From: Mycolicibacterium chubuense | GTDB taxonomy: Bacteria; Actinomycetota; Actinomycetes; Mycobacteriales; Mycobacteriaceae | Length of the DNA: 64,000 bases | NCBI RefSeq assembly: GCF_001044255.1 | Contig: NZ_JYNX01000066.1 | Coordinates: forward strand, 18,762-82,761 | Direction: 5' to 3' | Shown here: positions 1-8,018 of the stretch, piece by piece | How positions within the stretch are numbered: the first letter of the stretch is position 1 | How the letters are laid out: each line of letters begins with the position of its first letter | Notes under the pieces: model-generated | Database searches by the model: none | Told to the model about the DNA's origin: nothing | The model's input: the letters and a program-made list of their open reading frames with translations, nothing else | Position numbers and translations under genes: made by a program

Positions 1-381
1 CAGCATCTTGTTCTTCTCGGCGATGGCCGACGCCGGGATGTTCAGCAGCGAGGACTGGCTGCCCAGAACGAGATTCACCTTGTCCTGCGCGATCAGGTTG
101 TTGTAATTGCTGACTGCGGTTTCCTGTTGGGTCGCGTCGTCTTTCACGACGATCTCGACCTTCTTCCCCAAGAGGCCGCCGGCCTCGTTGGTCATCTCGA
201 CCCATGTCTCGTAGCCGTGCTGGGTGTCGAGGCCGCCCTGGCTGAACTCGCCCGTCAGCGGGAGGGAAGCCCCGATCCGGATGGTGTCACCGTCCGAACC
301 GCTGTCCGCAGAACAGCCGGCGACGGTCAACGCGACCGCAGCCGCCGCCGCTACCGCGCGAAAAGCAGTGGTGATTCGCAT
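1..381 (-). CDS. Branched-chain amino acid-type ABC transporter substrate-binding lipoprotein (3' part outside window)
   Basis: Binds a small solute outside the membrane and delivers it to an ABC permease. The visible 127 residues start with an N-terminal signal (MRITTAFRAV) and a lipobox LTVAGC with the acylated Cys at residue 23, followed by IRIGASLPLTGEFSQGG and GGLLGKKVEIVVKDD, the typical opening of the LivJ/Leu-Ile-Val-binding family. The start ATG is preceded by GAGAGG at suitable spacing. The gene runs off the left edge, so the permease and ATPase genes probably lie outside. It is divergent from the aldehyde dehydrogenase, and the palindromic operator at 441-454 lies about 60 nt upstream, so LacI control is inferred. 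The substrate is unknown; this family also carries aromatic and amide compounds. Confidence 0.85.
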   Translation of the reverse strand, partial: MRITTAFRAVAAAAAVALTVAGCSADSGSDGDTIRIGASLPLTGEFSQGGLDTQHGYETWVEMTNEAGGLLGKKVEIVVKDDATQQETAVSNYNNLIAQDKVNLVLGSQSSLLNIPASAIAEKNKML

Positions 382-440
382 GTCCAACCTCTCTGTCAGA
401 CCGATTGCCCCGAGCGAACCGCTGTGTTGCGTAGCTCATA

Positions 441-454
441 TGCAATCGATTGCA
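441..454. promoter_or_regulatory. Palindromic LacI-family operator O1
   Basis: A perfect 14-bp palindrome TGCAATCGATTGCA in the 249-bp divergent region between the binding-protein gene and the aldehyde dehydrogenase. It has the central CG and length of LacI/GalR operators, and the core recurs at 584-595 and, imperfectly, at 5286-5299. It lies nearer the binding-protein gene and is inferred to repress it. Confidence 0.75.
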
Positions 455-572
455 GTGAATCGTCACACAGACGACGAGGGGGTGTCAACACCTCTGGTTC
501 GCAGAACCGTGCTGCTCCAAGGGTCATTTCGCGCATCGATCCGAAGTGCTGTTCACGAGGTGTCCAACCGTC

Positions 573-599
573 TATAGTCAGCCGCAATCGATTGCAGCT
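573..599 (+). promoter_or_regulatory. Aldehyde dehydrogenase promoter with LacI operator O2
   Basis: A -10-like TATAGT at 573-578 is followed at 584-595 by the palindrome GCAATCGATTGC, extended imperfectly on both sides (AGC and GCT). The palindrome would cover the transcription start, the classic position for LacI repression. The core matches O1 exactly. Confidence 0.7.
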
Positions 600-630
600 A
601 CCTTGCTCCACCGAATCTTGGAGTGTGCAG

Positions 631-2142
631 ATGACCACCACCTACGCCTACGTCGACGATCCGGGTGCGCTGCCGCGCGCCCGATGGGGAGCGTTCATCG
701 ATGGCGAATTCGTCGCGGTCGGCGACGACGCGACGTTCGAGGTGATCGAGCCGTCGACGGGGCGGCCCCTGGCCAGCGTGGTGAGTGGCGATGCGGATCT
801 GGTGGACCGGGCCGTCAGATCCGCCCGCGCAGCACTGCCCGCCTGGCGGACGCTGACGGGACGCCAACGGGGTAGCTATCTCCGCCAGGTGGCCGACCGC
901 ATTCGCGCCCACGCCGACGAACTGGCGGAACTGGTGTCCCGGGAGAACGGCAAACCCCGACGCGACGCGCTCGCCAACGACGTGAGCTTCAGCTCGAACT
1001 GTTTCGATTACTTCGCCGGTCTGGGCGACAGCCTCCCCGGAGAGATCATCGACCAGGGCCCGATCGAGACCCGGGTGGTCTATGAGCCCTACGGGGTCGT
1101 CGCAGCGATACTGCCGTTCAACTGGCCGCCCATCCACTTCGCCAAGAAGGGCGCCCCGGCGTTGATCACCGGCAACACCGTGGTGATCAAGCCCGGCGAG
1201 CAAGCACCCCTGACAGTGCTGCGTCTGGTCGAGATCGCCAACGAAGTCCTGCCGCCGGGGGTGCTCAACGCCGTTCCGGGCCTGGCCGCGGGCGCAGCTC
1301 TTGCCGGGCATCCTCTGGTCGAGCGGATCAGCTTCACCGGAGCGACGGCCACGGGCCGCCGCGTGCTGGAAACTGCGGCCCAGAACCTGACCTATGCCAC
1401 GATGGAACTGGGCGGTAAGAACGCGCTGATCGTCTTCCCCGACGCGGATCTGGATGTGGCCGTTGAGGTCTCGATCGAGGGCATGTTCTACAACCAGGGC
1501 GAGGCGTGCACGTCGACCGCTCGCATCCTCGTGCACGACGACGTGTACGACGAGTTCCTCGAGCGATTCACCGCTGCCGCGACCACTCTGGTGGTCGGCG
1601 ACGGCCTCGATCCGCGCACCGACATCGGTCCCCTTGTGGACGCCGTGCAACGCGACCGTGTGTTGGCCTACCTGCGGACAGCATTCGATGAGGGTGCCCG
1701 CCTGGTCGGACAGGGCAACGTGCCGACCGATCCGCGCCTCGCGAACGGCTATTGGGTACCGCCGACCGTACTGGCCGATGTGACACCGGATTCCACGGTG
1801 GGGCAGGAAGAGATCTTCGGGCCCATCGCGCTGATCATGCGCTACTCGACCCTCGACGAGGCCGTCGAGATCGCCAACGGCACCAGCTACGGGCTGACAG
1901 CCGCGATGATCACCCGCGACGAGGCAGCGGCCTGGCACACCGCCCAACGACTCGACGCAGGCATGATCTTCGTGAACAACTACATGCGGCGCTCGTTCCT
2001 GGGATCGCCGTTCGGCGGGATGAAGGGCAGCGGGTTCGGCCGCGAGAACGCCGCGGAGACCCTGCACGAGTTCGTGCGGTCCAAGGCGGTTCGATTTCGG
2101 TCGGGCCACGGCGAGGTTCCGGTGTGGCCGCCGCGCACCTGA
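631..2142 (+). CDS. NAD(P)-dependent aldehyde dehydrogenase
   Basis: Oxidises an aldehyde to the acid (or acyl product) with NAD(P)+ in the cytoplasm. The 503-residue length is normal for the ALDH superfamily. Visible motifs: GNTVVIKPGEQAPLT and SFTGATATGRR of the nucleotide-binding fold, the general base Glu259 in MELGGKN, the catalytic Cys293 in QGEACTS, and the late EEIFGP motif. The open frame extends far upstream (to 127), but homology begins only at this ATG, and the upstream part overlaps the promoter, operators and the antisense binding-protein gene. It probably forms an operon with the MFS gene 10 nt downstream. Expression is likely controlled by the LacI protein at 4199-5218. The natural aldehyde cannot be read from the sequence. 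Confidence 0.9.
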   Translation: MTTTYAYVDDPGALPRARWGAFIDGEFVAVGDDATFEVIEPSTGRPLASVVSGDADLVDRAVRSARAALPAWRTLTGRQRGSYLRQVADRIRAHADELAELVSRENGKPRRDALANDVSFSSNCFDYFAGLGDSLPGEIIDQGPIETRVVYEPYGVVAAILPFNWPPIHFAKKGAPALITGNTVVIKPGEQAPLTVLRLVEIANEVLPPGVLNAVPGLAAGAALAGHPLVERISFTGATATGRRVLETAAQNLTYATMELGGKNALIVFPDADLDVAVEVSIEGMFYNQGEACTSTARILVHDDVYDEFLERFTAAATTLVVGDGLDPRTDIGPLVDAVQRDRVLAYLRTAFDEGARLVGQGNVPTDPRLANGYWVPPTVLADVTPDSTVGQEEIFGPIALIMRYSTLDEAVEIANGTSYGLTAAMITRDEAAAWHTAQRLDAGMIFVNNYMRRSFLGSPFGGMKGSGFGRENAAETLHEFVRSKAVRFRSGHGEVPVWPPRT

Positions 2143-2152
2143 TCCGCCACCG

Positions 2153-3286
2153 ATGATCCTGATCATCGCCGCATTCGTGTCGATGATCGACCGCTCGGTG
2201 ATGCCGCCACTGGTCCCCGTGATCGCCGAGGACCTGGGTGCCGCCGTCGATTCGGTCGGCCATTCGCTCACGGTGTATGCCGTCTCCTACGCCGCCTTCC
2301 AACTGTTCTGGGCCACTTTGGCCGCTCGCTACGGGCGGGTGCGGGTACTCGTCGCGTCGACCGCGCTGGGCGGCGTGGCCAACGTCTGCACCGCGCTGTC
2401 CTATGACGCGGTGTCCTACGGCGTCACCCGCGCGATCGCGGGTGCGGCGTTCTCCGCCACCATCACGACCGTACTGATCTACTACGGAGACACGCTGCCT
2501 ATTCACCGGCGGGCTGTGGCCACCGCCAACCTGGCTGCGGCGATCTCGCTCGGCCTGGCGGCGGGCACCGTAGGCGCCGGCGCTGTCGCCCAATGGTGGG
2601 GTTGGCGCTGGGTTTACGTATGCGTCGCGGTGTTCTCGCTGGCGCTGACGGCAGGGTTGGTGCGCCTGGCGGAATCAGTCGGCGACATCAGGGAACCACT
2701 GATTCCGTCGCTGCGCCGACTGGCGGTGAACCCCTGGGCGGTCGGCATCCTGGTGTTCACACTCATCGAGGGCGCGCTACTGATCGGGGTGTTCAACTAT
2801 CTCGCCGTGGCCCTTCAGGTCAGCGGGGAAAGTGTGCTGACCGCGGGGCTGGCCACCGCCGCATTCGGCGCGTCCGTGGTGGTGTTCAGCCAGTTGACGA
2901 AGCTGATCCTGGGGCGTTGGCCGGCCTGGGTGTTGATGCTGCAGGCGGGTATCGCCATCATCTGCGCCTACACCGTTGTCGCCCTGGGTGTCTCGTCGAG
3001 CACCGTGGTGGCCGCGGCGATCCTGCTCGGACTGGCCTGGGCGATGGGCCACACCACGATGCAGACGTGGATGACCGATGCGGCAGCGGACAGCAGGCCG
3101 ATCGGCATGTCGTTCTTCTCGATCGCACTGTTCACCGGCGCGTCCATCGGCGCGGCGTTCGGCAACGTCGCCGCCGGGGCTCAGCACTTCGGGACGCTGT
3201 TCGGCATCACCACCGCGGTGGCGATCGTCTATGCGATCACCTCCACCGTGGCACGCTCCAGATACGTTGTCCGCGAAGAGGAGTAA
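2153..3286 (+). CDS. MFS transporter
   Basis: Secondary transporter in the cytoplasmic membrane, 377 residues, about 11-12 hydrophobic segments. The loop after the second segment reads LAARYGRVRVL, a version of MFS motif A. The first ATG of the frame falls just at the start of the first membrane helix (MILIIAAFVSMIDRS), so the protein has almost no N-terminal cytoplasmic tail; no earlier ATG, GTG or TTG exists in frame. It starts 10 nt after the aldehyde dehydrogenase stop, so translational coupling is likely. Context suggests uptake or export of the compound handled by the dehydrogenase. Confidence 0.8.
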   Translation: MILIIAAFVSMIDRSVMPPLVPVIAEDLGAAVDSVGHSLTVYAVSYAAFQLFWATLAARYGRVRVLVASTALGGVANVCTALSYDAVSYGVTRAIAGAAFSATITTVLIYYGDTLPIHRRAVATANLAAAISLGLAAGTVGAGAVAQWWGWRWVYVCVAVFSLALTAGLVRLAESVGDIREPLIPSLRRLAVNPWAVGILVFTLIEGALLIGVFNYLAVALQVSGESVLTAGLATAAFGASVVVFSQLTKLILGRWPAWVLMLQAGIAIICAYTVVALGVSSSTVVAAAILLGLAWAMGHTTMQTWMTDAAADSRPIGMSFFSIALFTGASIGAAFGNVAAGAQHFGTLFGITTAVAIVYAITSTVARSRYVVREEE

Positions 3287-3292
3287 AGACGC

Positions 3293-4186
3293 TCAGCGCA
3301 GAGCGGCCGGTCGTACCAGGTCCTCCAGCCGATCGATCACTCCATCGAGCTGCGGGGCGGGCAGATAGGTGCGGCGCAGCTGCACCAGTGTGCTCACGGC
3401 CGCCACGTCGACACTGCCGTCGTCGATCACTCCGCGTGCCGGGTCGCGCAACACCGCTACGTGCTCCACGGCGTCCTTCGGCGATAGGCCGAGCAGGCGG
3501 GCGGCCGCCTCGGCCGCGTTCCCGTCACCGGCGCGGATCACTCGTGCGGTGTCAGCGAGTGCGGCGACGAAGCGATCCACCGCATCGGCGGCGGGTGCCT
3601 CCCGGATCCGGGCGACAACGGTGCCGAGATACGGGCCCAGGCGGGCGACGTCGGCCAGCGGAAGACACCCTCGGGCCTGTGCTGTCAGCTCGTTGCCCGC
3701 GTTGAGCACCGTGACGTCGCAGCCACCCTCCGAGAGCACCGCCGCGCGCTTGGGCGTCGATCCGAGCGCGGTGACCCTGAGCTCGTCTCGGCGCAGTCCG
3801 AGTTCGTCGAGCAGGCCGTACGCCACGAAGGCGAAACCCGAGTTGGGCACATCGACGCCCAGCACACCCCCGGCCAGCTCCCGAACGCCGGTGACGCCCG
3901 GGCGCGCACACAGACACAGACCGAGCCCGCGGTCCACGCCTGCGACGATCTCGACATCGAGTAACTCTCCCAGGGGATTTCCCGGCAGAAATCGGTAGGC
4001 GAGCGCGTTGTCGGGACTGGTGAACACCGCGTCGTAGTCACCGGACCGCAGCGACTCGAATTGCGCCGGCGAGGACGGCACCGGCGTCTCGTGCACCGTC
4101 ACGCCGGCGTCGGTGAGGCGTCCGGTGGAACGCGCGACGTCCAGCAACACCGACGGGCTGAATACTCCGATCCTCAGATGGTCCAC
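3293..4186 (-). CDS. Substrate-binding-like protein without signal peptide (type 2 periplasmic-binding fold)
   Basis: The 297-residue protein resembles the NMT1/SsuA/THI5-type solute-binding fold: it opens IRIGVFSPSVLL-like (LRIGVFSPSVLL), then GDYDAVFTSPDNALAY and GVDVPNSGFAFVAYGLL, as in nitrate/sulfonate-binding proteins. There is no signal peptide or lipobox, so it is predicted cytoplasmic, either a ligand sensor or an enzyme on the same fold. It lies 12 nt downstream of the LacI gene in the same direction and is probably co-transcribed with it. Convergent with the MFS gene (6 nt between stops). No function can be assigned with confidence. Confidence 0.6.
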   Translation of the reverse strand: MDHLRIGVFSPSVLLDVARSTGRLTDAGVTVHETPVPSSPAQFESLRSGDYDAVFTSPDNALAYRFLPGNPLGELLDVEIVAGVDRGLGLCLCARPGVTGVRELAGGVLGVDVPNSGFAFVAYGLLDELGLRRDELRVTALGSTPKRAAVLSEGGCDVTVLNAGNELTAQARGCLPLADVARLGPYLGTVVARIREAPAADAVDRFVAALADTARVIRAGDGNAAEAAARLLGLSPKDAVEHVAVLRDPARGVIDDGSVDVAAVSTLVQLRRTYLPAPQLDGVIDRLEDLVRPAALR

Positions 4187-4198
4187 TCCGCTGCCCGA

Positions 4199-5218
4199 TC
4201 AGCTCCTCGCCGGTCCAGTGGAACCGCGCACGACGAGCGACACCGGCAGCGTCAACGTGGCTGCGTCCTGCTCTCCCGCCTCGATGCCGCGAAGCAGCAG
4301 CCGCGCCGCCTCGGCGCCGATCTCACGCAACGGCATGTGCACCGTTGTCAACGGAGGCCAGAAGTCTTCGGCGAACGGCATGTCGTTGAACCCCACCACC
4401 GACATCTCCTCCGGGCACCGCAGCCCCTCGGCGCGCAACCGCCGGATCAGCCCCAGTGCCACCAGGTCGTTGCCCGCGACCAGAGCGGTCGGAATCGGCC
4501 CTGCCTTCTTCAGAAGCTGGTCAGCGACATCGAAACCCGCCTCGATCGTCAGCGCCGCGGCATAGACGGTTTCGTGGCGGACACCGGCCTTCGTCGCGGC
4601 CACCTCGAAGGCTTCTGCCCGTGAGCGGGTGGTGGAGAAATTCGGCGGACCCGCAGCGTGCACGATGTTCCGGTGCCCGAGCTCTACGAGGTGCGCCACG
4701 GCCAGCGCGATTCCCCCCGCGTTGTCGCCGGAGACCAACGGGTAGCCGCCGATTCCAGAACCGCGGTTGACCAGTACCACCGGCACGTCAGCGGCCGCCG
4801 CCTCCTCGACCACCGGTTGGTCGTCGAGACGTCCGGTCGCCAGGATGAATCCGTCGACCCGACGCTGCAGGAGGGACTCGAACACTGAGATCTCCACGTC
4901 GTCGTGCGAGTCGGTGTTGGCGATGAGCACCGTGTAACCCTGTGCCTGGAGAACGCGTTCGATACCGCGGATCATCGGCGGGAAGATCGGGTTCATCAGG
5001 TCGGGGATGATCACCCCGATGGTCATCGACCGGCTGGTGCGTAGCCCGCGGGCCATCGCGTTGGGCACGTAGCCGAGCTGGCGGGCAGCCTTTTTCACCC
5101 GCTTCAGTGTTTCGGCGTTGACCTGGCCTCTGGTTTGGGCGTTGAGCGCACGAGACACCGTCGCCTTGTGCACCTCTGCCAGGCGGGCGACATCGTCGAT
5201 GGTCACGCGTCGTGGCAT
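4199..5218 (-). CDS. LacI-family transcriptional regulator
   Basis: DNA-binding repressor of 339 residues. The N-terminus carries the LacI helix-turn-helix (TIDDVARLAEVHKATVSRAL, residues 6-25) and hinge helix region (YVPNAMARGLRTSRS), followed by the periplasmic-binding-like effector domain starting IGVIIPDLMNPIFPPMIRGIE. The match of its gene neighbourhood to three copies of a LacI-type palindrome (441, 584, 5286) makes it the obvious regulator of the binding-protein gene, the aldehyde dehydrogenase-MFS pair and itself. The effector is unknown. Start ATG confirmed by the MPRRVTIDDVA consensus start of the family. Confidence 0.9.
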   Translation of the reverse strand: MPRRVTIDDVARLAEVHKATVSRALNAQTRGQVNAETLKRVKKAARQLGYVPNAMARGLRTSRSMTIGVIIPDLMNPIFPPMIRGIERVLQAQGYTVLIANTDSHDDVEISVFESLLQRRVDGFILATGRLDDQPVVEEAAAADVPVVLVNRGSGIGGYPLVSGDNAGGIALAVAHLVELGHRNIVHAAGPPNFSTTRSRAEAFEVAATKAGVRHETVYAAALTIEAGFDVADQLLKKAGPIPTALVAGNDLVALGLIRRLRAEGLRCPEEMSVVGFNDMPFAEDFWPPLTTVHMPLREIGAEAARLLLRGIEAGEQDAATLTLPVSLVVRGSTGPARS

Positions 5219-5268
5219 CCTCGGCGCCTCCCACCCTTCCCCGGGCCCGGTCGCGGGCTATGTGAATC

Positions 5269-5299
5269 AGGCTACCGCCCATGGCTGCAATCGTTCGCA
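5269..5299 (-). promoter_or_regulatory. lacI-type regulator promoter with autoregulatory operator O3
   Basis: On the minus strand a -10-like TAGCCT lies at 5274-5269. TGCAATCGTTCGCA at 5286-5299 matches the O1 palindrome in 12 of 14 positions and would cover the -35 region, which suggests autorepression. The degenerate half-site predicts weaker binding than O1 and O2. Confidence 0.6.
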
Positions 5300-5348
5300 G
5301 GGATGGCCTCACACGCAGCCCGCGCGCCGCGGGAACTAGCCTCGAGCC

Positions 5349-6524
5349 ATGACGGTCCAGCGCCTGCAGCCCTACGCGGTGACGATCTTCGCGGAGATGT
5401 CCGCCCGCGCCGCGCGGCTCGGCGCGGTGAACCTCGGACAGGGCTTCCCCGACGAAGACGGGCCGCCCGCGATGCTCAAGACCGCCGAGAACGCCATCGC
5501 CGAGGGCGTCAACCAGTACCCGCCCGGCCTGGGCACCGAATCCCTGCGGCAGGCGATCGCCGCTCAGCGCCGACGCCGCTACGGCACCAGTTATGACCCC
5601 GACACGGAGGTGCTGGTGACCGTCGGCGCCACGGAGGCGATCGCAGCATCGGTGCTCGGCCTCGTCGAACCGGGCTCGGAGGTACTGCTGATCGAACCGT
5701 TCTACGACTCGTACTCCCCTGTCATCGCCATGGCCGGCTGCCACCGCCTCGCCGTGCCGATGCGCCGGGACGGCCGGCGGTTCGCCATCGACGTCGAGGC
5801 GCTCAGGGCTGCTGTGACACCGAGAACCAAAGCGTTGATCGTCAATTCGCCGCACAACCCGACAGGCATGGTCGCCACCGACGCCGAGTTGCGCGGCCTG
5901 GCCGAGCTCGCGGTCGCGGCCGACCTGCTCGTGATCACCGACGAGGTCTACGAGCACCTCACCTTCGACGGCCATCGACACATACCGCTGGCGAACTATC
6001 CCGGCATGGCCGAGCGCACCATCACGATCTCGAGCGCGGGCAAGATGTTCAACGTCACCGGCTGGAAAATCGGGTGGGCCTGCGGCCCAAGCGATCTCAT
6101 CGCCGGAGTCCGCGCTGCCAAACAGTATCTGAGCTACGTCGGCGGCGCGCCCTTCCAGCCCGCGGTGGCTCAGGCGCTGGACAGCGAGGACGACTGGGTG
6201 GACGCGTTGTGCGCGTCGTTCCAGAACCGGCGGGACCGTCTCGGTGCCGCGTTGACCGAAATCGGCTTCGACGTGTACGACAGCGTCGGCACCTACTTCT
6301 TGTGCGTCGATCCCCGCCCACTGGGCTACGACGACAGTCGGACGTTCTGTTCAGAGTTGATCGAACAGGTGGGGGTGGCCGCCATTCCGATGTCGGCGTT
6401 CTGCGACCCCGGCGCATCGCACGCCGGCGACTGGAATCACCTGGTGCGCTTCGCTTTCTGCAAGCGTGAGCAGACGCTCGACGAAGCGATCCGGAGACTT
6501 CGGGCACTACAGCGACGCGGCTAG
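5349..6524 (+). CDS. dapC: Class I/II pyridoxal phosphate aminotransferase, probable N-succinyldiaminopimelate aminotransferase
   Basis: PLP enzyme of 391 residues; the M. tuberculosis counterpart (Rv0858c) is annotated DapC of the succinylase lysine/diaminopimelate pathway. Visible: NLGQGFPDEDGPP, SPHNPTG (residues 167-173), ITDEVYEHL, and the PLP-lysine Lys232 in SSAGKMFNVTGWK. A TAGCCT box six bases before the ATG (5337-5342) predicts a leaderless transcript starting at the ATG. Convergent with, and overlapping by 18 nt, the LLM oxidoreductase. Other aminotransferases of this family act on kynurenine or methionine, so the substrate remains an inference from synteny. Confidence 0.8.
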   Translation: MTVQRLQPYAVTIFAEMSARAARLGAVNLGQGFPDEDGPPAMLKTAENAIAEGVNQYPPGLGTESLRQAIAAQRRRRYGTSYDPDTEVLVTVGATEAIAASVLGLVEPGSEVLLIEPFYDSYSPVIAMAGCHRLAVPMRRDGRRFAIDVEALRAAVTPRTKALIVNSPHNPTGMVATDAELRGLAELAVAADLLVITDEVYEHLTFDGHRHIPLANYPGMAERTITISSAGKMFNVTGWKIGWACGPSDLIAGVRAAKQYLSYVGGAPFQPAVAQALDSEDDWVDALCASFQNRRDRLGAALTEIGFDVYDSVGTYFLCVDPRPLGYDDSRTFCSELIEQVGVAAIPMSAFCDPGASHAGDWNHLVRFAFCKREQTLDEAIRRLRALQRRG

Positions 6525-7412
6525 CTCCCACAGCGTCTCGTCGGGCCCGTTCCGGTCGAGCGGGCTGAGCACCACGTCGGTGGCACCCGCGTCCAGGTAG
6601 CGCCGCAACGAGCGCAGCACCGTCTCTTCATCGCCGATCGCGGCGAGCTCGGCCAGAGTGGCGACGCCTTCCCGGGCGATCACCTTCTGATAGGACGGGA
6701 TGGTCGCGTAGAAACCGAGCTGCTCGTTGGCCGCGGCCCGGGCGGCGTCGACATCCGATGTCACCTGCGCCGGCACGAAGGCGATGATCCGCGGCCGCCC
6801 ACGCCCGGCATCGGCGGCGGCCCGGGCGATCGTCGGCTCGATGAACTCCGCGATGGTCCGGGGGCCGGCCAGATACGGCAGGGTGCCGTCCGCGAGTTCG
6901 CCGGTGGCCGCCAGCGCCTTCGGGCCCATCGCTGCCACGTAGACAGGCACCGGGGTACCTCCCGCCAGCGTCGTGGGCCACGCCGGCGCCGCCGTGAATT
7001 CCTCGCCGTGGAAGTCGACTCCGCCGTTGTGGAAGATCGATCGCAGGATCGTGAGGTATTCCCGCAGCCGCGCAATGGTGTTCGGCCACGCCGTGCCGAA
7101 GGCGATCCGCTCGGGTTCGTGCGCGCCGAGGCCGAGGCTGAAGTTGCCGTGCGCGGCGGCCTGGGCGGTCTGCGCCTGCGAGGCCAGGGTCAGGGGGTGC
7201 CGCGGATTGAACGGCACCACCGAGGTGCCGACCCCGAGCCCGGGCACCGCTGCGCCGATCAGGCCGGACAGCGAGATGGCGTCGTGGTCGAACTGCTGGG
7301 CGACCCAGACGTGGCGCGTGCCGAGCTGATGGACGCGGCGTGCCTGGTCGACGATGTCGTCCACTGCGTTGCCCGCTTCGGGGCGCGCGAACAGCACTAT
7401 TCCGGTGGTCAT
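6507..7412 (-). CDS. LLM-class (luciferase-like) F420-dependent oxidoreductase
   Basis: TIM-barrel oxidoreductase of about 301 residues, related to mycobacterial F420-dependent enzymes of the luciferase-like monooxygenase class. Motifs: RHVWVAQQFDHDAISL, LGVGTSVVPFNPRHPLTLA, LGLGAHEP, and the VYVAAMGPKALAATGELADG segment typical of this class. Start taken at ATG 7412 (MTTGIVLFARP); an in-frame start five codons upstream (7427) is also possible. Substrate unknown. Its last codons overlap the end of the convergent aminotransferase gene. Confidence 0.8.
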   Translation of the reverse strand: MTTGIVLFARPEAGNAVDDIVDQARRVHQLGTRHVWVAQQFDHDAISLSGLIGAAVPGLGVGTSVVPFNPRHPLTLASQAQTAQAAAHGNFSLGLGAHEPERIAFGTAWPNTIARLREYLTILRSIFHNGGVDFHGEEFTAAPAWPTTLAGGTPVPVYVAAMGPKALAATGELADGTLPYLAGPRTIAEFIEPTIARAAADAGRGRPRIIAFVPAQVTSDVDAARAAANEQLGFYATIPSYQKVIAREGVATLAELAAIGDEETVLRSLRRYLDAGATDVVLSPLDRNGPDETLWELAASL

Positions 7413-7488
7413 ACGGCGAGCAACCATCGTGCGGGCGCGAGGATTCCGCTCCCGCCGAACAACTCACGGCGATGTTAAGGGTTGTGGC

Positions 7489-7929
7489 TCAGTGGGAGCC
7501 GGCCATCACCCGTTGGCGCAGATTCTCGAGGGCGACGTCGAGGACCATCCGTTTGGCCCGCTTGACGAGGAATGCCGGGTACGGGGCCGCCAGGTCGAGG
7601 ATCAGGTCGAACCGCACCCGGGTCCTGTCCTCGCCCTCCGGGGTGAGGTTGTACTCGCCGTGCTGGCAGCGCTGCCGCGACGTCTGTTGCGCGTCCCAGA
7701 CCACCCAGTCGTCACCCCAGTGGTACTCGAGCAGTTCCTTGTCGCTCATGCCCATGATCTTGACGGTGGCTTTGACGTGGTGCGGCCGGCCGTCGGGATG
7801 ACGGTCGAGAACCTCGGCCTCTCTGTGCAACGAGGACCACGAGGTGACCGCCTCGATGTCGGCCAACGCGTCGAGAATGGCCGCGGGCGGGGCGTCGATC
7901 ACCGTCTCACTGGAAGCTCGGACCGCCAT
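7489..7929 (-). CDS. SRPBCC (START-like) family protein
   Basis: A 146-residue polyketide cyclase/START-type hydrophobic-ligand-binding fold protein: ASSETVIDAPPAAILDALADIE, then WSSLHREAEVLDRHPDGRP and TPEGEDRTRVRFDLILDL. It is a clear paralogue of the protein at 11713-12156 (same WS...AEVLDR..GRP...V..TVK, same C-terminal LR.QV layout), which matches the tandem Rv0854-Rv0857 type families of mycobacteria. Start set at ATG 7929: a TACGAT box seven bases upstream predicts a leaderless start there. Ligand unknown. Confidence 0.8.
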   Translation of the reverse strand: MAVRASSETVIDAPPAAILDALADIEAVTSWSSLHREAEVLDRHPDGRPHHVKATVKIMGMSDKELLEYHWGDDWVVWDAQQTSRQRCQHGEYNLTPEGEDRTRVRFDLILDLAAPYPAFLVKRAKRMVLDVALENLRQRVMAGSH

Positions 7930-8018
7930 GCGGCAAATCGTAGCCCTGCGGCCACGCTCGCACACTCGGAAATCCAGCTAATTCATATCTCGGTAATGAT
8001 CTGCTTCGGGCAGGTCGG

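Noticed and set aside
127-630. Long N-terminal extension of the aldehyde dehydrogenase frame from a TTG
   Set aside because: It covers the antisense binding-protein gene and the operators, has no ALDH homology and lacks a ribosome site; ATG 631 fits the family.
598-2271. 557-codon open frame antisense to the aldehyde dehydrogenase
   Set aside because: Arg/Gly/His-rich translation without domains; a high-GC shadow frame of a clear gene.
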